A DNA stretch of 64,000 bases, from the NCBI RefSeq assembly GCF_015100395.1, contig NZ_AP022847.1, positions 248,001 to 312,000 of the forward strand. The letters are read 5' to 3'. Source of the DNA: Nitrosophilus alvini. GTDB lineage: Bacteria; Campylobacterota; Campylobacteria; Campylobacterales; Nitratiruptoraceae. The notes beneath the pieces are model-generated. The model was not told the DNA's origin. It ran no database searches and was given only the letters and a program-made list of their open reading frames with translations. Position 1 is the stretch's first letter, and the number at the start of each line of letters is the position of its first letter. Shown piece after piece: positions 15,962 to 25,908 of this stretch. The translations under genes were made by a program, and so were the position numbers.

Positions 15962-18523
15962 ATGGGTATCAGAGAAGAGTTTTTAAAATATTTTGAATCA
16001 AAAGGGCATAAAATATATCCCAGTGCCCCTCTGGTTCCGGATGACCCTACACTTCTTTTTACTAATGCAGGAATGGTTCCATTTAAAAAGATATTTACAG
16101 GCGAACTTCCTCCTCCAGAACCTCCAAGAGCGGCAAGTTGCCAGACATGCATAAGAGCGGGAGGCAAACATAATGACCTTGAAAATGTAGGATATACAGC
16201 CAGACACCACACATTTTTCGAGATGTTGGGAAACTTCTCTTTTGGTGACTATTTCAAAGAGGAGGCCATCGCTTATGCGTGGGAATTTGTTACGGATATA
16301 TTAAAACTGCCTGTCGAAAAATTGTGGGTGACTGTTCATGAGAGTGACGATGAAGCGTATGAGATATGGAAAAAGTATGTAAAAGAGAAGAGAATAAAAC
16401 GTTTCGGAGACAAAGACAACTTTTGGCAGATGGGTGATACTGGCCCTTGCGGTCCTTGTAGCGAAATATTTTTTGACCAGGGCGAGGAGCACTTCAATGG
16501 TCCGGAGGACTATCTCGGAGGCGAAGGAGACAGATTTCTTGAGATCTGGAATCTTGTTTTTATGCAGTACAACAGAGATGAAGAGGGGAAACTTCATCCC
16601 CTTCCGAAACCGTCCATAGACACGGGAATGGGGCTAGAGAGGATAACAGCCGTAAAAGAAGGGGTTTTGAGCAACTACGACTCCTCTTTGTTTATGCCTA
16701 TAATCAAAGAGATAGAAAAACTCACTGGTATTAGGTATGTTTATGAAAAAGGCGCCAGTTTCAGGGTCATAGCAGACCATATAAGGGCTGTGACCTTCCT
16801 TCTTGCCCAGGGGGTGATGTTTGATAAGGAGGGGCGAGGATATGTTCTTAGAAGAATCCTTAGACGCGGTGTAAGACACGGTTATATGCTGGGGCTGAAA
16901 GAGCCTTTTATGTACAAACTTGTGGATGTTGTCGTAGAACTGATGAAAAATCCGTATAAGTATCTGGAGGAGAAAAAAGATTTTGTAAAGTCCCAGATAA
17001 AGACGGAAGAGGAGAGGTTTTATCAGACTATTGAGTCGGGAATGAAGCTTTTTGAAGAGGAACTTTCAAAAGCATCCGGTAAATTCAGCGGGGCTGTTGC
17101 CTTTAAACTTTATGATACATACGGTTTTCCTCTCGACCTTACGGAAGATATGCTGAGAGAAAAAGGGATAGAACTCGATATCCAGGAGTTTGAAAAACTT
17201 ATGAGTGAGCAGAAAGAAAGAGCCAAAGCCGCATGGAAAGGCAGTGGCGATGCGGCTATGAGCGGTGATTTTAAAGAGCTTGTCGAAAAAATCGGTCAAA
17301 ACCGGTTTGTAGGATATGAAAACAGCGAGGCAGAAGCAAAAATAGAAGCTCTTCTTGATGAAGAGTTCAGGCTCACAGAAAAGCTTGAGCCCAAAAAGAG
17401 AGGATGGGTTCTGCTTGACAAAACTCCTTTTTATGCCGAAAGCGGAGGGCAGACGGGAGATATTGGGAAACTGATTGACGAAAGCGGCGAGACAGTTGCT
17501 GAAGTTCTGGATACAAGAAAATTTTTCGATCTCAATCTCTCTCTTGTTGAGGCAAAAAAAGAGATTAAAAACCGAGATAGTGTAAAAGCGGTTGTGGACA
17601 GATCAAGAAGAGAGATAGCAAAACATCACTCCGCTACACATCTGCTGCATTCTGCTTTGAGAAAAATCTTGGGAGACCACGTTACACAGGCGGGAAGCCT
17701 TGTGGAAGCCGAAAGACTCAGGTTCGACTTTTCACATCCGAAACCTCTTACGCCGGAAGAGATAGACAAAATTGAGAATTTTGTAAATGAAGTTATAGCA
17801 GAAGCGATTGAAGCCGAAATTATCGAAACCGATTTTGAAGATGCCAAAAAAAGAGGAGCTATAGCTCTTTTTGGAGAGAAGTATGGTGATAGGGTGAGGG
17901 TTGTTTCTTTTGGTGATGTTAGTGTGGAGCTTTGCGGCGGTACGCATGTAAAAAACAGTGCCGAAATAGGAAGCTTTTATGTAACCAAAGAGTCGGGAGT
18001 ATCCAGTGGAGTAAGAAGAATAGAGGCTGTATGCGGTCTGAGTGCTGTAAAAACTGCAAAAGGGTGGAGGAGCAGACTTGCCGAAGCAGCGGCCGAAGTA
18101 AAAAACAAAGATGTAATTTTGGGTATCAACAAACTGAAAAATGAAATAAAAGAGCTGAAAAACGAGCTTGCAAATGCCCAGAAAATTTCATCAAAAGAGT
18201 TGAAAAGCTATGATATAAACGGCACAAAAGTAATTGTAGACGAGATAGAAGCCGGTGATATCAAAAAGATTATAGACGATATAAAAAATGCAAACGATAA
18301 AGTTGCAGTTATGCTTTTTCAAAAGAGAGGAGACAAAGTTCTCATTGCCGCAGGGGCTAAAAATGTTAATGTTAAAGCCGGAGAGTGGGTGAAAGCTATA
18401 GCGCCCGTAGTCGGCGGAGGTGGAGGCGGAAGGCCAGATTTTGCGCAGGCTGGAGGCAAAAAACCGGAAATGGTAGAAGAAGCAATGAAAAAGGCGATAG
18501 AGTATATAAAAAGTATTTTATAA
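15962..18523 (+). CDS. alaS: Alanyl-tRNA synthetase
   Basis: Charges tRNA-Ala and edits mischarged Ser and Gly. The 853 residues show the class II catalytic core (residues 1-240, with F-T-N-A-G-M near the start and GGGMGLERI-like text in DTGMGLERI). The editing site has H-H-S-A-T-H and C-G-G-T-H (ELCGGTH), followed by a coiled coil and a C-terminal [15 protein letters not shown] segment. TAAAAT at 15907-15912 is a plausible -10. The next gene starts 20 bases downstream with its own strong ribosome binding site. Confidence 0.97.
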   Translation: MGIREEFLKYFESKGHKIYPSAPLVPDDPTLLFTNAGMVPFKKIFTGELPPPEPPRAASCQTCIRAGGKHNDLENVGYTARHHTFFEMLGNFSFGDYFKEEAIAYAWEFVTDILKLPVEKLWVTVHESDDEAYEIWKKYVKEKRIKRFGDKDNFWQMGDTGPCGPCSEIFFDQGEEHFNGPEDYLGGEGDRFLEIWNLVFMQYNRDEEGKLHPLPKPSIDTGMGLERITAVKEGVLSNYDSSLFMPIIKEIEKLTGIRYVYEKGASFRVIADHIRAVTFLLAQGVMFDKEGRGYVLRRILRRGVRHGYMLGLKEPFMYKLVDVVVELMKNPYKYLEEKKDFVKSQIKTEEERFYQTIESGMKLFEEELSKASGKFSGAVAFKLYDTYGFPLDLTEDMLREKGIELDIQEFEKLMSEQKERAKAAWKGSGDAAMSGDFKELVEKIGQNRFVGYENSEAEAKIEALLDEEFRLTEKLEPKKRGWVLLDKTPFYAESGGQTGDIGKLIDESGETVAEVLDTRKFFDLNLSLVEAKKEIKNRDSVKAVVDRSRREIAKHHSATHLLHSALRKILGDHVTQAGSLVEAERLRFDFSHPKPLTPEEIDKIENFVNEVIAEAIEAEIIETDFEDAKKRGAIALFGEKYGDRVRVVSFGDVSVELCGGTHVKNSAEIGSFYVTKESGVSSGVRRIEAVCGLSAVKTAKGWRSRLAEAAAEVKNKDVILGINKLKNEIKELKNELANAQKISSKELKSYDINGTKVIVDEIEAGDIKKIIDDIKNANDKVAVMLFQKRGDKVLIAAGAKNVNVKAGEWVKAIAPVVGGGGGGRPDFAQAGGKKPEMVEEAMKKAIEYIKSIL

Positions 18524-18543
18524 AAATCGGAGGGGGGGAGATA

Positions 18544-19023
18544 ATGGAGACGATTTTTAATGAATATGCCAGATATATACTCTTCTTACATATTTTGGGG
18601 GCTGTTGTCTGGGTAGGTGGCATGATTGCTGTAAGGTTTGCAGTACATCCAGCTTTACAGAACATTCAGGACAGCCGTATAAGACTGGCAAGAACACTTG
18701 AGATCGTATACAGACTCTTTATGCTGGTAATGCCTTTTTTAGTTATCATTGTCTTTACAGGTGTGGTAATGAGTATAGGGATGGGATTTAAAAATACCGA
18801 TTTTGGATATCTTACGCATGTTAAAGAAGGTATCTGGACAGTTATGGCTTTAAATTACGGTTCAATGTTTTATATAAGAAAAAGAGCTGAACAGTTTTTT
18901 ATTGCAGGAAACCATGAAAAAACGAAATCACTTATGCAGATACTTTCCAAGTATATGTTACCGGTCAATATAATACTTGGTTTGATAGCAATTTTTTTGG
19001 GAACGGTGCTCAGAGGGTTTTAA
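18544..19023 (+). CDS. Four-helix integral membrane protein (CopD-like)
   Basis: Starts at the ATG after CGGAGGGGGGAG; the longer frame to 18385 only shadows alaS. The 159-residue product has four hydrophobic helices. The first contains [14 protein letters not shown], a pattern with a helix-embedded His seen in CopD-type and related heme- or copper-associated membrane proteins. A positively charged loop follows FYIRKRAEQ. Function is not known. It may be cotranscribed with alaS upstream and speD, which begins 20 bases downstream. Confidence 0.7.
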   Translation: METIFNEYARYILFLHILGAVVWVGGMIAVRFAVHPALQNIQDSRIRLARTLEIVYRLFMLVMPFLVIIVFTGVVMSIGMGFKNTDFGYLTHVKEGIWTVMALNYGSMFYIRKRAEQFFIAGNHEKTKSLMQILSKYMLPVNIILGLIAIFLGTVLRGF

Positions 19024-19043
19024 AATATTACCAAAGGAAAGAG

Positions 19044-19472
19044 ATGAAATCATTGGGAAAACATCTTTTAGCTGAATATTACCGATGCGACGAGGATGCG
19101 ATAAACGACGTGGCAAAAGTTGAAGAGGCTTTGAAAAAGGCGGCAGAAATTGCAGGAGCTACGGTGATAGGGAGTTCTTTTCACCGGTTTGAGCCTTTCG
19201 GAGTCAGCGGTGTAGTGGTTATAAGTGAAAGCCATCTTACTATCCATACGTGGCCGGAGTACGGTTTTTCAGCTGTAGATATATTTACATGCGGTGATCA
19301 TGTAGATCCTATGAAAGCCCATGAGTACCTCAAAAAAGTATTCAGAACGGAAAATGCGACTGTAGAGACGGTTTTAAGAGGTGTTTTGAATATACCGGAT
19401 CTCAGACACAAGCCGGGAGGAAGTTTTATAAGCGGTCAAGGAACAAAGGTGGAAGATATCGGGAAGAGATGA
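19044..19472 (+). CDS. speD: S-adenosylmethionine decarboxylase proenzyme
   Basis: Makes decarboxylated SAM, the aminopropyl donor for spermidine. It is the 142-residue bacterial class Ib form. The proenzyme self-cleaves before the Ser in [13 protein letters not shown] to create the pyruvoyl group; the H in [10 protein letters not shown] and the Cys in FTCGDH are the other conserved catalytic residues. AAGGAAAGAG precedes the ATG. A repetitive GT-rich spacer separates it from maf. Confidence 0.95.
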   Translation: MKSLGKHLLAEYYRCDEDAINDVAKVEEALKKAAEIAGATVIGSSFHRFEPFGVSGVVVISESHLTIHTWPEYGFSAVDIFTCGDHVDPMKAHEYLKKVFRTENATVETVLRGVLNIPDLRHKPGGSFISGQGTKVEDIGKR

Positions 19473-19477
19473 GTGAT

Positions 19478-19523
19478 AGTGTGAGTGTGGGTGTGGGTGA
19501 AATGCCAATCACGAATCACGAAT
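19478..19523. repeat. Intergenic GT-rich plus ATCACGAA-type repeat, copy 1
   Basis: Between speD and maf. AGTGTGAGTGTGGGTGTGGG (start of 19478-19500) is followed by CCAATCACGAATCACGAAT (19505-19523). The same two-part arrangement recurs at 30840-30888 and 34967-35036, each time between co-directional genes and just before the next ribosome binding site. Confidence 0.75.
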
Positions 19524-19542
19524 AAATAATAAAAGAGAAACA

Positions 19543-20103
19543 ATGGTAAGACTTTGCAGTGCGAGCGAAACGAGAGCCAAGATACTGAAAGAGGTCGGCA
19601 TTGAGTTTATACAATGCAGCGGCGATTTTGATGAAGAGGCTCTTTTGGAAAAGTATAGGAGGCCAGAAAGTTTCGTCTATCATGCGACAAAAGGGAAATA
19701 TGACAACTGTCTTCAGAAATTTGGACTAGATCTTCCTCTTATTGTAGCCGATACCGTTGTCAGTGTAGATGGTGAGATACTGAGAAAAGCGCGGAACAAA
19801 GAGGAAGCTTACAGAATACTGAGGCGTCAAAGCGGAAACAGAGTCACTATTCTTACATGTACTATGTATAAATCCGAAAAAAAAGAGTTTGTAGATCTTT
19901 CGGCAACGCATTATGTTTTCGATGAATTTGAGGAAGAGGATTTGAAAGAGTATTTAGAAAGCGAAGAGTGGATAGGAAAAGCAGGTGCATGCATGGTAGA
20001 GGGATTTTGTAAAAAGTATATAAGAGAAGTCCGTGGATATGAGAGTTGCGCAAGGGGGCTTACTATTGAAAAGCTGCTTCCTTTTATGGATATAAAAAAA
20101 TGA
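19543..20103 (+). CDS. maf: Maf-like nucleotide pyrophosphatase
   Basis: Hydrolyses non-canonical or modified nucleoside triphosphates to limit mutation; some members affect septation. The 186-residue protein has the N-terminal S-x-S-E-T-R-A-K-I-L motif, the K-G-K-Y segment, the A-D-T-V-V acidic site (about residue 68) and Q-S-G-x-R-V-T. The C terminus is close to family length. It is flanked by two different repetitive spacers. Confidence 0.9.
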   Translation: MVRLCSASETRAKILKEVGIEFIQCSGDFDEEALLEKYRRPESFVYHATKGKYDNCLQKFGLDLPLIVADTVVSVDGEILRKARNKEEAYRILRRQSGNRVTILTCTMYKSEKKEFVDLSATHYVFDEFEEEDLKEYLESEEWIGKAGACMVEGFCKKYIREVRGYESCARGLTIEKLLPFMDIKK

Positions 20104-20113
20104 CGAGGTGACG

Positions 20114-20158
20114 AAGTGAAAAGGAGTATCGCTTTTAAATATTTTTACCTTTTCACTT
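20114..20158. repeat. Intergenic hairpin, 11-bp perfect stem
   Basis: AAGTGAAAAGG (20114-20124) and CCTTTTCACTT (20148-20158) form a perfect stem with a 23-base loop in the maf-bioF gap. The sequence before it reads GACGAGGTGACGAAGTG. A related imperfect hairpin lies at 37236-37277. There is no T-run after it, so it is not a standard terminator. Confidence 0.55.
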
Positions 20159-20173
20159 ATCTTAAGGGAACAG

Positions 20174-21271
20174 ATGTATGAAAAGGAACTGAAAGCACTT
20201 AAAAGAGCCGGGCGTTTCAGGCACCGAAAAATTTTTGATAAAAATCTTTGCGATTTCGCATCAAATGACTATCTTGGTTTTGCCGAAGATAAAAGGCTTT
20301 TGAAAAAAGCATACGAAAAATTAGAAAAATATCCTTTAAATGCTGCGAAAGCTTCACTTCTTGTAAACGGATATACAGAAATTCATAAAAATTTTGAAGA
20401 TGATTTATGCAGGATAAACGGTTTTGAAGCTGGAATTGTTTTAGGAAGTGGATTTTTGGCAAATATCGCTTTAATAGAGGCGCTACCAAGACGCGGTGAT
20501 GCAATATTTATAGACGAAGAGTATCACGCCAGCGGAGTTTTGGCTGCAAAACTTACACCTGCGGATGTGGTTTTTTTCAGGCATAACGATCCGGATAACC
20601 TGAAAAAAAAGATCAACTCCAAAGGCGTCAAAGGACGTGTTATCATAGCTGTCGAAGGCGTATACTCCATGAGCGGTGAAGTTGTCAAAAAAGAGATATT
20701 TGATATCGCAGATGAAACAGATGCGCTTTTGATTGTGGACGAAGCTCACAGCAGCGGTGTTTTAGGGCAAAATCTGACAGGAGTTTTTGATTATTATAAT
20801 ATACCTGTTACAAAGAAGCATATAAAGATGGGGACTTTGGGTAAAGCTTACGGGAGCTACGGAGCATATATACTTGCTTCTAATGAAATAATCTCTTTTT
20901 TAGAAAACAGGGCGAAAAGTGTTATCTATACAACGGCACTCTCTATTTTTGATGTTTTATTGGCCCATGAAGCGCTGAAAAAAATTGAAAAAAAGAAAGA
21001 AGCTATCAAAAAAAAGTTGAATAAAAGAAAAAAGATTGTAAAAGATATTTTGGGCTATGATATGGAGTCTCTGATACTGAGTGTTCCTGTGAAAAATTCC
21101 AAAGAGGCCCTGCAACTGCAAGAAGTTTTGGCCCAAAAAGGATTTTTGACAGGGGCTATCAGGCCGCCTACAGTAAAAGAGCCGATACTTAGAATAATAC
21201 CGAGATTGAAAGAGAGCTGCGAAGATTTGAAAAAACTGCTAAGAGAAGTAAAAGAATATGTTCAGATGTAA
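20174..21271 (+). CDS. bioF: 8-amino-7-oxononanoate synthase (or related AONS-family enzyme)
   Basis: PLP-dependent condensation of pimeloyl-thioester with alanine in biotin synthesis. The 365-residue fold-type I enzyme shows SNDYLGFA near the N terminus, the glycine-rich LGSGFLAN, the D-E-A-H-S-S-G-V-L-G PLP-contact motif and the Schiff-base lysine in T-L-G-K-A-Y-G. It is somewhat shorter than E. coli BioF. No other biotin gene is in the window, so a related oxoamine synthase role cannot be excluded. Its stop overlaps the start of the downstream ABC ATPase by 14 bases. Confidence 0.87.
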   Translation: MYEKELKALKRAGRFRHRKIFDKNLCDFASNDYLGFAEDKRLLKKAYEKLEKYPLNAAKASLLVNGYTEIHKNFEDDLCRINGFEAGIVLGSGFLANIALIEALPRRGDAIFIDEEYHASGVLAAKLTPADVVFFRHNDPDNLKKKINSKGVKGRVIIAVEGVYSMSGEVVKKEIFDIADETDALLIVDEAHSSGVLGQNLTGVFDYYNIPVTKKHIKMGTLGKAYGSYGAYILASNEIISFLENRAKSVIYTTALSIFDVLLAHEALKKIEKKKEAIKKKLNKRKKIVKDILGYDMESLILSVPVKNSKEALQLQEVLAQKGFLTGAIRPPTVKEPILRIIPRLKESCEDLKKLLREVKEYVQM

Positions 21272-21950
21272 AAAACTTGTTATAAAAAGCCCCCAGAAGG
21301 TGCTTGTTGATATATCTTTTGATATAAAAGAGTCACTTGCACTTGTGGGGGAGAGCGGAAGCGGGAAGAGTCTTACACTCAAATCGCTCCTGTTTTTGTT
21401 GCCGCCGAATCTAAAAAGCGAAATAGAGTATGAAAGCGATTTTGAACTCAAAAGAGGTGAAACTGTGTCTCTTGTTCCGCAAAATCCTTTTACATCTCTT
21501 TCGCCGCTTACAAAAATAAAAGATCAGTTTCTGGCAGAAGAAAAAGTGGCGGCAGAGTTTATGGAGATGGTGGGACTTGAAAAGGAGTTTTTGTACAGGT
21601 TTCCGCCTGAACTTAGCGGAGGGCAGTTGCAGCGTACGATAATTGCGATGGCTCTGGTACTGAGGCCAAAGCTACTTCTGTTGGATGAACCGACTACGGC
21701 TCTTGATCCCGATACAAAAGAGCTTGTACTGGAACTTATAGAAGATATGCGTAAAAAAATGAATTTTCTGATACTTTTTGTTACTCATGATATTCAGAGC
21801 GCATCAAGGCTCTGCAAAGATATATCAGTTATAAAAGAGGGTAAAATCGTAGAGAGCGGAGAGACAAAAAAAGTTTTGGAAAATCCAGAAAAAGAGTATA
21901 CGAAAAGATTGATAGAAGCAAATTTTGCAAAAAGGGAATTTAGAAAGTGA
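21258..21950 (+). CDS. ABC transporter ATP-binding protein (peptide/nickel type)
   Basis: A 230-residue ATPase with Walker A GESGSGKS (about residue 32), a Q-loop in VPQNPFTSLSP, the signature L-S-G-G-Q-L-Q-R, Walker B LLLLDEPTTALD and a switch His in FVTHD. The Q-loop and signature style match the DppD/OppD oligopeptide or nickel class. No permease or binding protein is encoded nearby, so its partners are elsewhere or it is an orphan. It overlaps bioF at the start and PBP1A by 4 bases at the end, so the three are probably co-translated. Confidence 0.85.
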   Translation: MFRCKKLVIKSPQKVLVDISFDIKESLALVGESGSGKSLTLKSLLFLLPPNLKSEIEYESDFELKRGETVSLVPQNPFTSLSPLTKIKDQFLAEEKVAAEFMEMVGLEKEFLYRFPPELSGGQLQRTIIAMALVLRPKLLLLDEPTTALDPDTKELVLELIEDMRKKMNFLILFVTHDIQSASRLCKDISVIKEGKIVESGETKKVLENPEKEYTKRLIEANFAKREFRK

Positions 21951-23872
21951 GATTTTTTATATCTGTTTTGATAGTTGCCTTTCTGGGGCTTTTCGGAGGG
22001 CTGCTTTATTACTATAATGAGATTCGCCATGAGGCGGATAAAGTTATAGACTACAGACCTGATCTTACCACAAGAATTTATGACAGAAACGGCAACCTAA
22101 TAGCAAATATTTTTGATAAAGAGCACAGAATCTATGCAAAATACGAAGAGATACCTCCAAGAGTAATTGAGGCTCTTTTGGCTATTGAAGATACTCTCTT
22201 TTTTGAGCATAACGGTATCAATTTCGATGCAATCTTCAGAGCATTGATAAAAGATATAAAAGCTATGAGGCTTGTAGAAGGAGCAAGTACCCTTACACAG
22301 CAGCTTGTGAAAAATACCGTTCTGACAAGAGAGAAGAAGTTTTCAAGAAAACTCAAAGAAGTTCTGCTTGCTTTGAAAGTCGAAACTGTTCTTTCTAAAG
22401 AGGAGATAATAGAGAGATATCTCAATCAGATATTTTTCGGTCATGGATACTACGGTATAAAAACAGCTGCGTATGGATATTTCAGAAAAGAATTAAAAGA
22501 CCTTACACTCAAAGAGGCCGCAATGCTTGTAGGGCTTCCCAGAGCCCCCAGTTATTATGACCCTACAAAAAATATGGAACACGCACTTGACCGTGCAAAC
22601 AGGGTTCTTTCTAGAATGCACAAACTCGGGTGGATAGATGATGCCACTTTTGCTGCAGCATTAAAAGAGGTTCCTATTGTCTACAATGATACTTTGACAC
22701 AGAACAGAGCGCCTTATGTTACCGATGAAGTTGTCAAGAGGCTCTCAAAAGAGTTAGAAGACCTCAAAAAAGGCGGATATGAGATATATACGACTATCGA
22801 TCTTGAATATCAGGATCTGGCAAAAGAGGCTCTTGGATTTGGTTATGAAAATATTATCAAAAGAGCAAAAAACAGCGAACAGACAGATAAATTAAACGGT
22901 GCCATGGTTGTTATGGAAAATACCACAGGAGATATACTTGCCCTGGTTGGCGGGGTGAATTATCAGGAGAGTTCTTTCAACAGGGCTACGCAGGCAAAAA
23001 GACAGCCTGGATCTAGTTTCAAGCCTTTCATATATCAGGCGGCTTTAAATCTTGGATACTCTCCGGCCACTCTGATACCCGATATTGCAAGGACTTATGA
23101 ATTTGACAATAAAGATATTACCAAAAAGTGGCAGCCCAAAAACTATGAAAAAGATTTTAAAGGATTGATAACGCTCAGAGAAGCCCTTGTACACTCAAGA
23201 AACCTTGCAACTATAAATCTTGTTAATGAAATAGGTCTGGTTACTATCTATAAAGAGCTTAAAAAGTTTGGATTTAAAGATATTCCCTTGGACCTCTCTC
23301 TTTCATTGGGAAGTATGGGTATGTCGCCTTACGAGTTTGCCGGCTTTTACTCCATAATCTCGAACTACGGTAAAAAGGTTGAGCCAAGGCTTATATCAAA
23401 AGTTTTGGACAGGGACAAAGAGACGGTCATAGAGTATGAGGTAGAAAGCAGAGAACTTTTTGAGCCGAAACAGGCATATCTGATGATAGATATTTTAAAA
23501 GATGTTGTCAAAAGAGGAACCGGTAGAAGAGCAAAAGTAAAAGGTATAGAACTTGCCGGAAAAACAGGAACTACAAACAACAACATAGATGCATGGTTCT
23601 GTGGATTTTCGCCTAGTATAGAGGTTATTGTATGGTATGGAAAAGATGACAATAAGCCTATGAGAAGAGGTGAGGCCGGAGGAGTTGCAGCAGCACCGGT
23701 TTTTGGATATTTTTTCAAAAAGCTTTTAAAAAAACATCCGGAGCTAAAAAGAGAGTTTGATATTCCGGACGGTGTGATATTTACTAAAATAAACGGAAAA
23801 AAAGAGGTGTTTACAGATATTTCAAAACCGCCTGCTATACAAAATTCCGGACAAGAGAGATTGCTGTTTTAA
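21947..23872 (+). CDS. mrcA: Penicillin-binding protein 1A (bifunctional)
   Basis: Class A PBP that polymerises glycan strands and cross-links peptides in the periplasm. The 641-residue protein has an N-terminal anchor (residues 2-24). The GT51 glycosyltransferase domain carries the catalytic Glu in A-I-E-D-T-L-F-F-E-H and G-A-S-T-L-T-Q-Q. The transpeptidase domain has S-S-F-K (PGSSFKPF), S-R-N (HSRNLA) and K-T-G (AGKTGTT). It starts with GTG inside a 4-base overlap with the ABC ATPase. The length is shorter than gamma-proteobacterial PBP1A but typical of this phylum. Confidence 0.95.
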   Translation: MRFFISVLIVAFLGLFGGLLYYYNEIRHEADKVIDYRPDLTTRIYDRNGNLIANIFDKEHRIYAKYEEIPPRVIEALLAIEDTLFFEHNGINFDAIFRALIKDIKAMRLVEGASTLTQQLVKNTVLTREKKFSRKLKEVLLALKVETVLSKEEIIERYLNQIFFGHGYYGIKTAAYGYFRKELKDLTLKEAAMLVGLPRAPSYYDPTKNMEHALDRANRVLSRMHKLGWIDDATFAAALKEVPIVYNDTLTQNRAPYVTDEVVKRLSKELEDLKKGGYEIYTTIDLEYQDLAKEALGFGYENIIKRAKNSEQTDKLNGAMVVMENTTGDILALVGGVNYQESSFNRATQAKRQPGSSFKPFIYQAALNLGYSPATLIPDIARTYEFDNKDITKKWQPKNYEKDFKGLITLREALVHSRNLATINLVNEIGLVTIYKELKKFGFKDIPLDLSLSLGSMGMSPYEFAGFYSIISNYGKKVEPRLISKVLDRDKETVIEYEVESRELFEPKQAYLMIDILKDVVKRGTGRRAKVKGIELAGKTGTTNNNIDAWFCGFSPSIEVIVWYGKDDNKPMRRGEAGGVAAAPVFGYFFKKLLKKHPELKREFDIPDGVIFTKINGKKEVFTDISKPPAIQNSGQERLLF

Positions 23873-23891
23873 AAACGAGGAAAGGAAAGAG

Positions 23892-24305
23892 ATGTTTTTT
23901 ATTGCCGAAGATATGTGTCCCAAATGCAAAACAAAAGGACAAAAAGTAGAACATGAGACTTTGATGTGTCATTTAAAGGATATATCAAAAATTGATAAGG
24001 AAAAAAATTACTATTTTTGCTGGAATGAGAATTGCGAAAATATATATTTTACATCTGCCGAGGGGTTAACACAAGAAGATGTGATAAGAGAAGTGGGATA
24101 TAAGGCCAGTTCAAGTGAAAACGGAATAATCTGTTTTTGTTTCAACTACACAAAAGCGAACATCAAAGCGGATTCTTTTAAAGAGAAGAAACTAAAAGTC
24201 AAACTCCATGGATGCAACTGTTCTCTTAGAAATCCCAGCGGGGGATGCTGTACAAGTTTTTTCAAAAATTATGTAAAAGAGAGATTCGGCGAAACAGGGA
24301 AATAG
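23892..24305 (+). CDS. CopZ-like iron-sulfur/zinc protein
   Basis: A 137-residue cysteine-rich protein. CPKCK (about residues 9-13) with a later F-C-x4-C (YYFCWNENCENIYF) resembles the zinc site of the N-terminal domain of CopZ-type metallochaperones. The C-terminal set C-F-C-F-N-Y, C-N-C and GGCC resembles a BFD-like [2Fe-2S] site. The C-terminal copper-binding HMA domain of archaeal CopZ is absent. It may handle copper or electrons, but no copper ATPase gene is nearby. The ribosome binding site is GAGGAAAGGAAAGAG. The convergent hairpin at 24321-24342 separates it from glnA. Confidence 0.65.
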   Translation: MFFIAEDMCPKCKTKGQKVEHETLMCHLKDISKIDKEKNYYFCWNENCENIYFTSAEGLTQEDVIREVGYKASSSENGIICFCFNYTKANIKADSFKEKKLKVKLHGCNCSLRNPSGGCCTSFFKNYVKERFGETGK

Positions 24306-24320
24306 GAGGTTATATAGTAT

Positions 24321-24342
24321 CAAAGAGGCGAGAGCCTCTTTG
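24321..24342. terminator. Bidirectional hairpin between convergent genes
   Basis: CAAAGAGGC (24321-24329) pairs with GCCTCTTTG (24334-24342) around a GAGA loop: a 9-bp perfect stem in the 41-base gap between the CopZ-like gene and glnA. The T-tract is poor on both sides, so termination efficiency is uncertain. Confidence 0.55.
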
Positions 24343-24346
24343 AATA

Positions 24347-25777
24347 TCAGCAAGAGTATGTTGATTTGAATTCGTAAGCTGTAGGTCTTGCTTCGTCAGG
24401 CCATACCTGAGTTTCAAATTTGTAGTGCTGATAAGTTTCAATAAACTCATCTGTAAGTACCGGTTTAAGGAAATCGTTGTTAGCTATAAGTGCCTCAAGC
24501 GCTTCTCTTAGGGTATGAGGTAGCTGAGGAATTCCTTTTTCTCTGATTTCATCAAGTGTTAATTCAAATAGATCGATATCCATCGGACCTACCGGCTCAT
24601 ATTTGTTTTTTATTCCGTCAAGTCCCGCCATCAATAGAGCAGTAAAAGCAAGATAAGGGTTTGCACTGCTGTCAGGGAATCTCATCTCTATTCTTGTCGA
24701 TTTTTCACCCGCGCCGAACGGGATTCTGCATGAAGCTGATCTGTTTTGAGAAGAGAATGTCAAAATTGATGGAGCTTCAAATCCGGGAATCAGTCTTTTA
24801 TAAGAGTTTGTAGTTGCATTTGTCAAAGCTGCTACCGCTTTTGCATGATGGAAGATTCCACCGATAAAATTCTTGGCTATTTCGCTTATGTTTCCATATT
24901 CACCTTCTTTATAAAAGAGGTTTTTGCCATCTTTCCAGATGGACATATGTGTATGCATTCCGTTTCCGTTGTCTCCAAAGAGAGGTTTTGGCATAAATGT
25001 TGCAGTTTTTCCGTTGATATGTGCAACGTTTTTGACCACATATTTGAGAATCTGAACATTGTCTGCAGCTTCGATGAGAGTACCGAATTTTACACCTATT
25101 TCGCCCTGTCCCTGTGCAACCTCATGGTGTCCCAGAGTAACTTCAAGACCTACTTCTTCAAGAACTTTCATGATTTCTGCTCTTAGGTCCATCATACTGT
25201 CAACTGGAGGAACAGGAAAATATCCGCCTTTTGTTCCCGGTCTGTGGGCAGTGTTGTAACTTTCAGTATATTCTGTAGCGGTATTCCACTCCCCTTCTTC
25301 TGTATCTACTTCAAAATACTGAATATTTATATCATCTTTTATTTTTACATCGTCGAAAATAAAGAACTCGTTTTCAGGACCGAAATATGCCACATCGCCT
25401 ATTCCTGATTCTTTCAAGTATTCTAGAGCTTTTTTAGCTATAGATCTTGGGCATTTTTCATACATTTGGCCTTTGTATATATCGTATACGTCACAGAAAA
25501 CTATAACTGTCGGATCAGCAGTGAAAGGATCGATGAAAGCAGTTTCGACTTCCGGCTTCAAAATCATGTCAGACTTGTTTATCGGCTGCCACGCTTCAAT
25601 AGAAGAACCGTCAAAAGGCATACCGTTTTTAAGCATCTCTTCGTTTACCGCTTTCATCGTATATGTGATGTGGTGCCAAGCCCCTTTTATATCCGTAAAG
25701 CGAAAATCGACAAATTCAATCTCGTTCTCTTTGCAGAAACTGAAAAACTCCTCTACACTGTTTACAAATTTACCCAT
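24347..25777 (-). CDS. glnA: Glutamine synthetase, type I
   Basis: Makes glutamine from glutamate, ammonia and ATP; the main ammonium-assimilating enzyme. The 476-residue protein has D-G-S-S near residue 57, the metal-site regions EFFIF and GEIGVKF, the H-M-S-I segment and the ATP-site N-R-S-A-S-C-R-I-P. The usual adenylylation motif N-L-Y-D-L-P is replaced by D-L-F-E-L-T, so the target tyrosine is missing; this is known for H. pylori GlnA. TATAAT on the minus strand (rc of 25811-25816) and AAAGGAG precede the start. Confidence 0.97.
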   Translation of the reverse strand: MGKFVNSVEEFFSFCKENEIEFVDFRFTDIKGAWHHITYTMKAVNEEMLKNGMPFDGSSIEAWQPINKSDMILKPEVETAFIDPFTADPTVIVFCDVYDIYKGQMYEKCPRSIAKKALEYLKESGIGDVAYFGPENEFFIFDDVKIKDDINIQYFEVDTEEGEWNTATEYTESYNTAHRPGTKGGYFPVPPVDSMMDLRAEIMKVLEEVGLEVTLGHHEVAQGQGEIGVKFGTLIEAADNVQILKYVVKNVAHINGKTATFMPKPLFGDNGNGMHTHMSIWKDGKNLFYKEGEYGNISEIAKNFIGGIFHHAKAVAALTNATTNSYKRLIPGFEAPSILTFSSQNRSASCRIPFGAGEKSTRIEMRFPDSSANPYLAFTALLMAGLDGIKNKYEPVGPMDIDLFELTLDEIREKGIPQLPHTLREALEALIANNDFLKPVLTDEFIETYQHYKFETQVWPDEARPTAYEFKSTYSC

Positions 25778-25810
25778 TTGAACAACTCCTTTGATAAATT
25801 TTCAAGTCAT

Positions 25811-25816
25811 ATTATA
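25811..25816 (-). promoter_or_regulatory. -10 element of glnA
   Basis: ATTATA on the plus strand gives TATAAT on the minus strand, 34 bases before the glnA ATG. No sigma-54 GG-N10-GC element was seen in the 131-base upstream gap, so the gene looks sigma-70 dependent. Confidence 0.45.
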
Positions 25817-25908
25817 ATATCGAAAATAATATAAAATTTAAATTGACCTATTGATTAAAAAATGATCAGAAATGAGAAACAATATATATGTATAGTCGAT
25901 TTTTCTGT

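Noticed and set aside
18385-18543. N-terminal extension of the CopD-like membrane protein
   Set aside because: The extension is an out-of-frame Arg-rich shadow of the alaS 3' end; the ATG at 18544 has a strong ribosome binding site.
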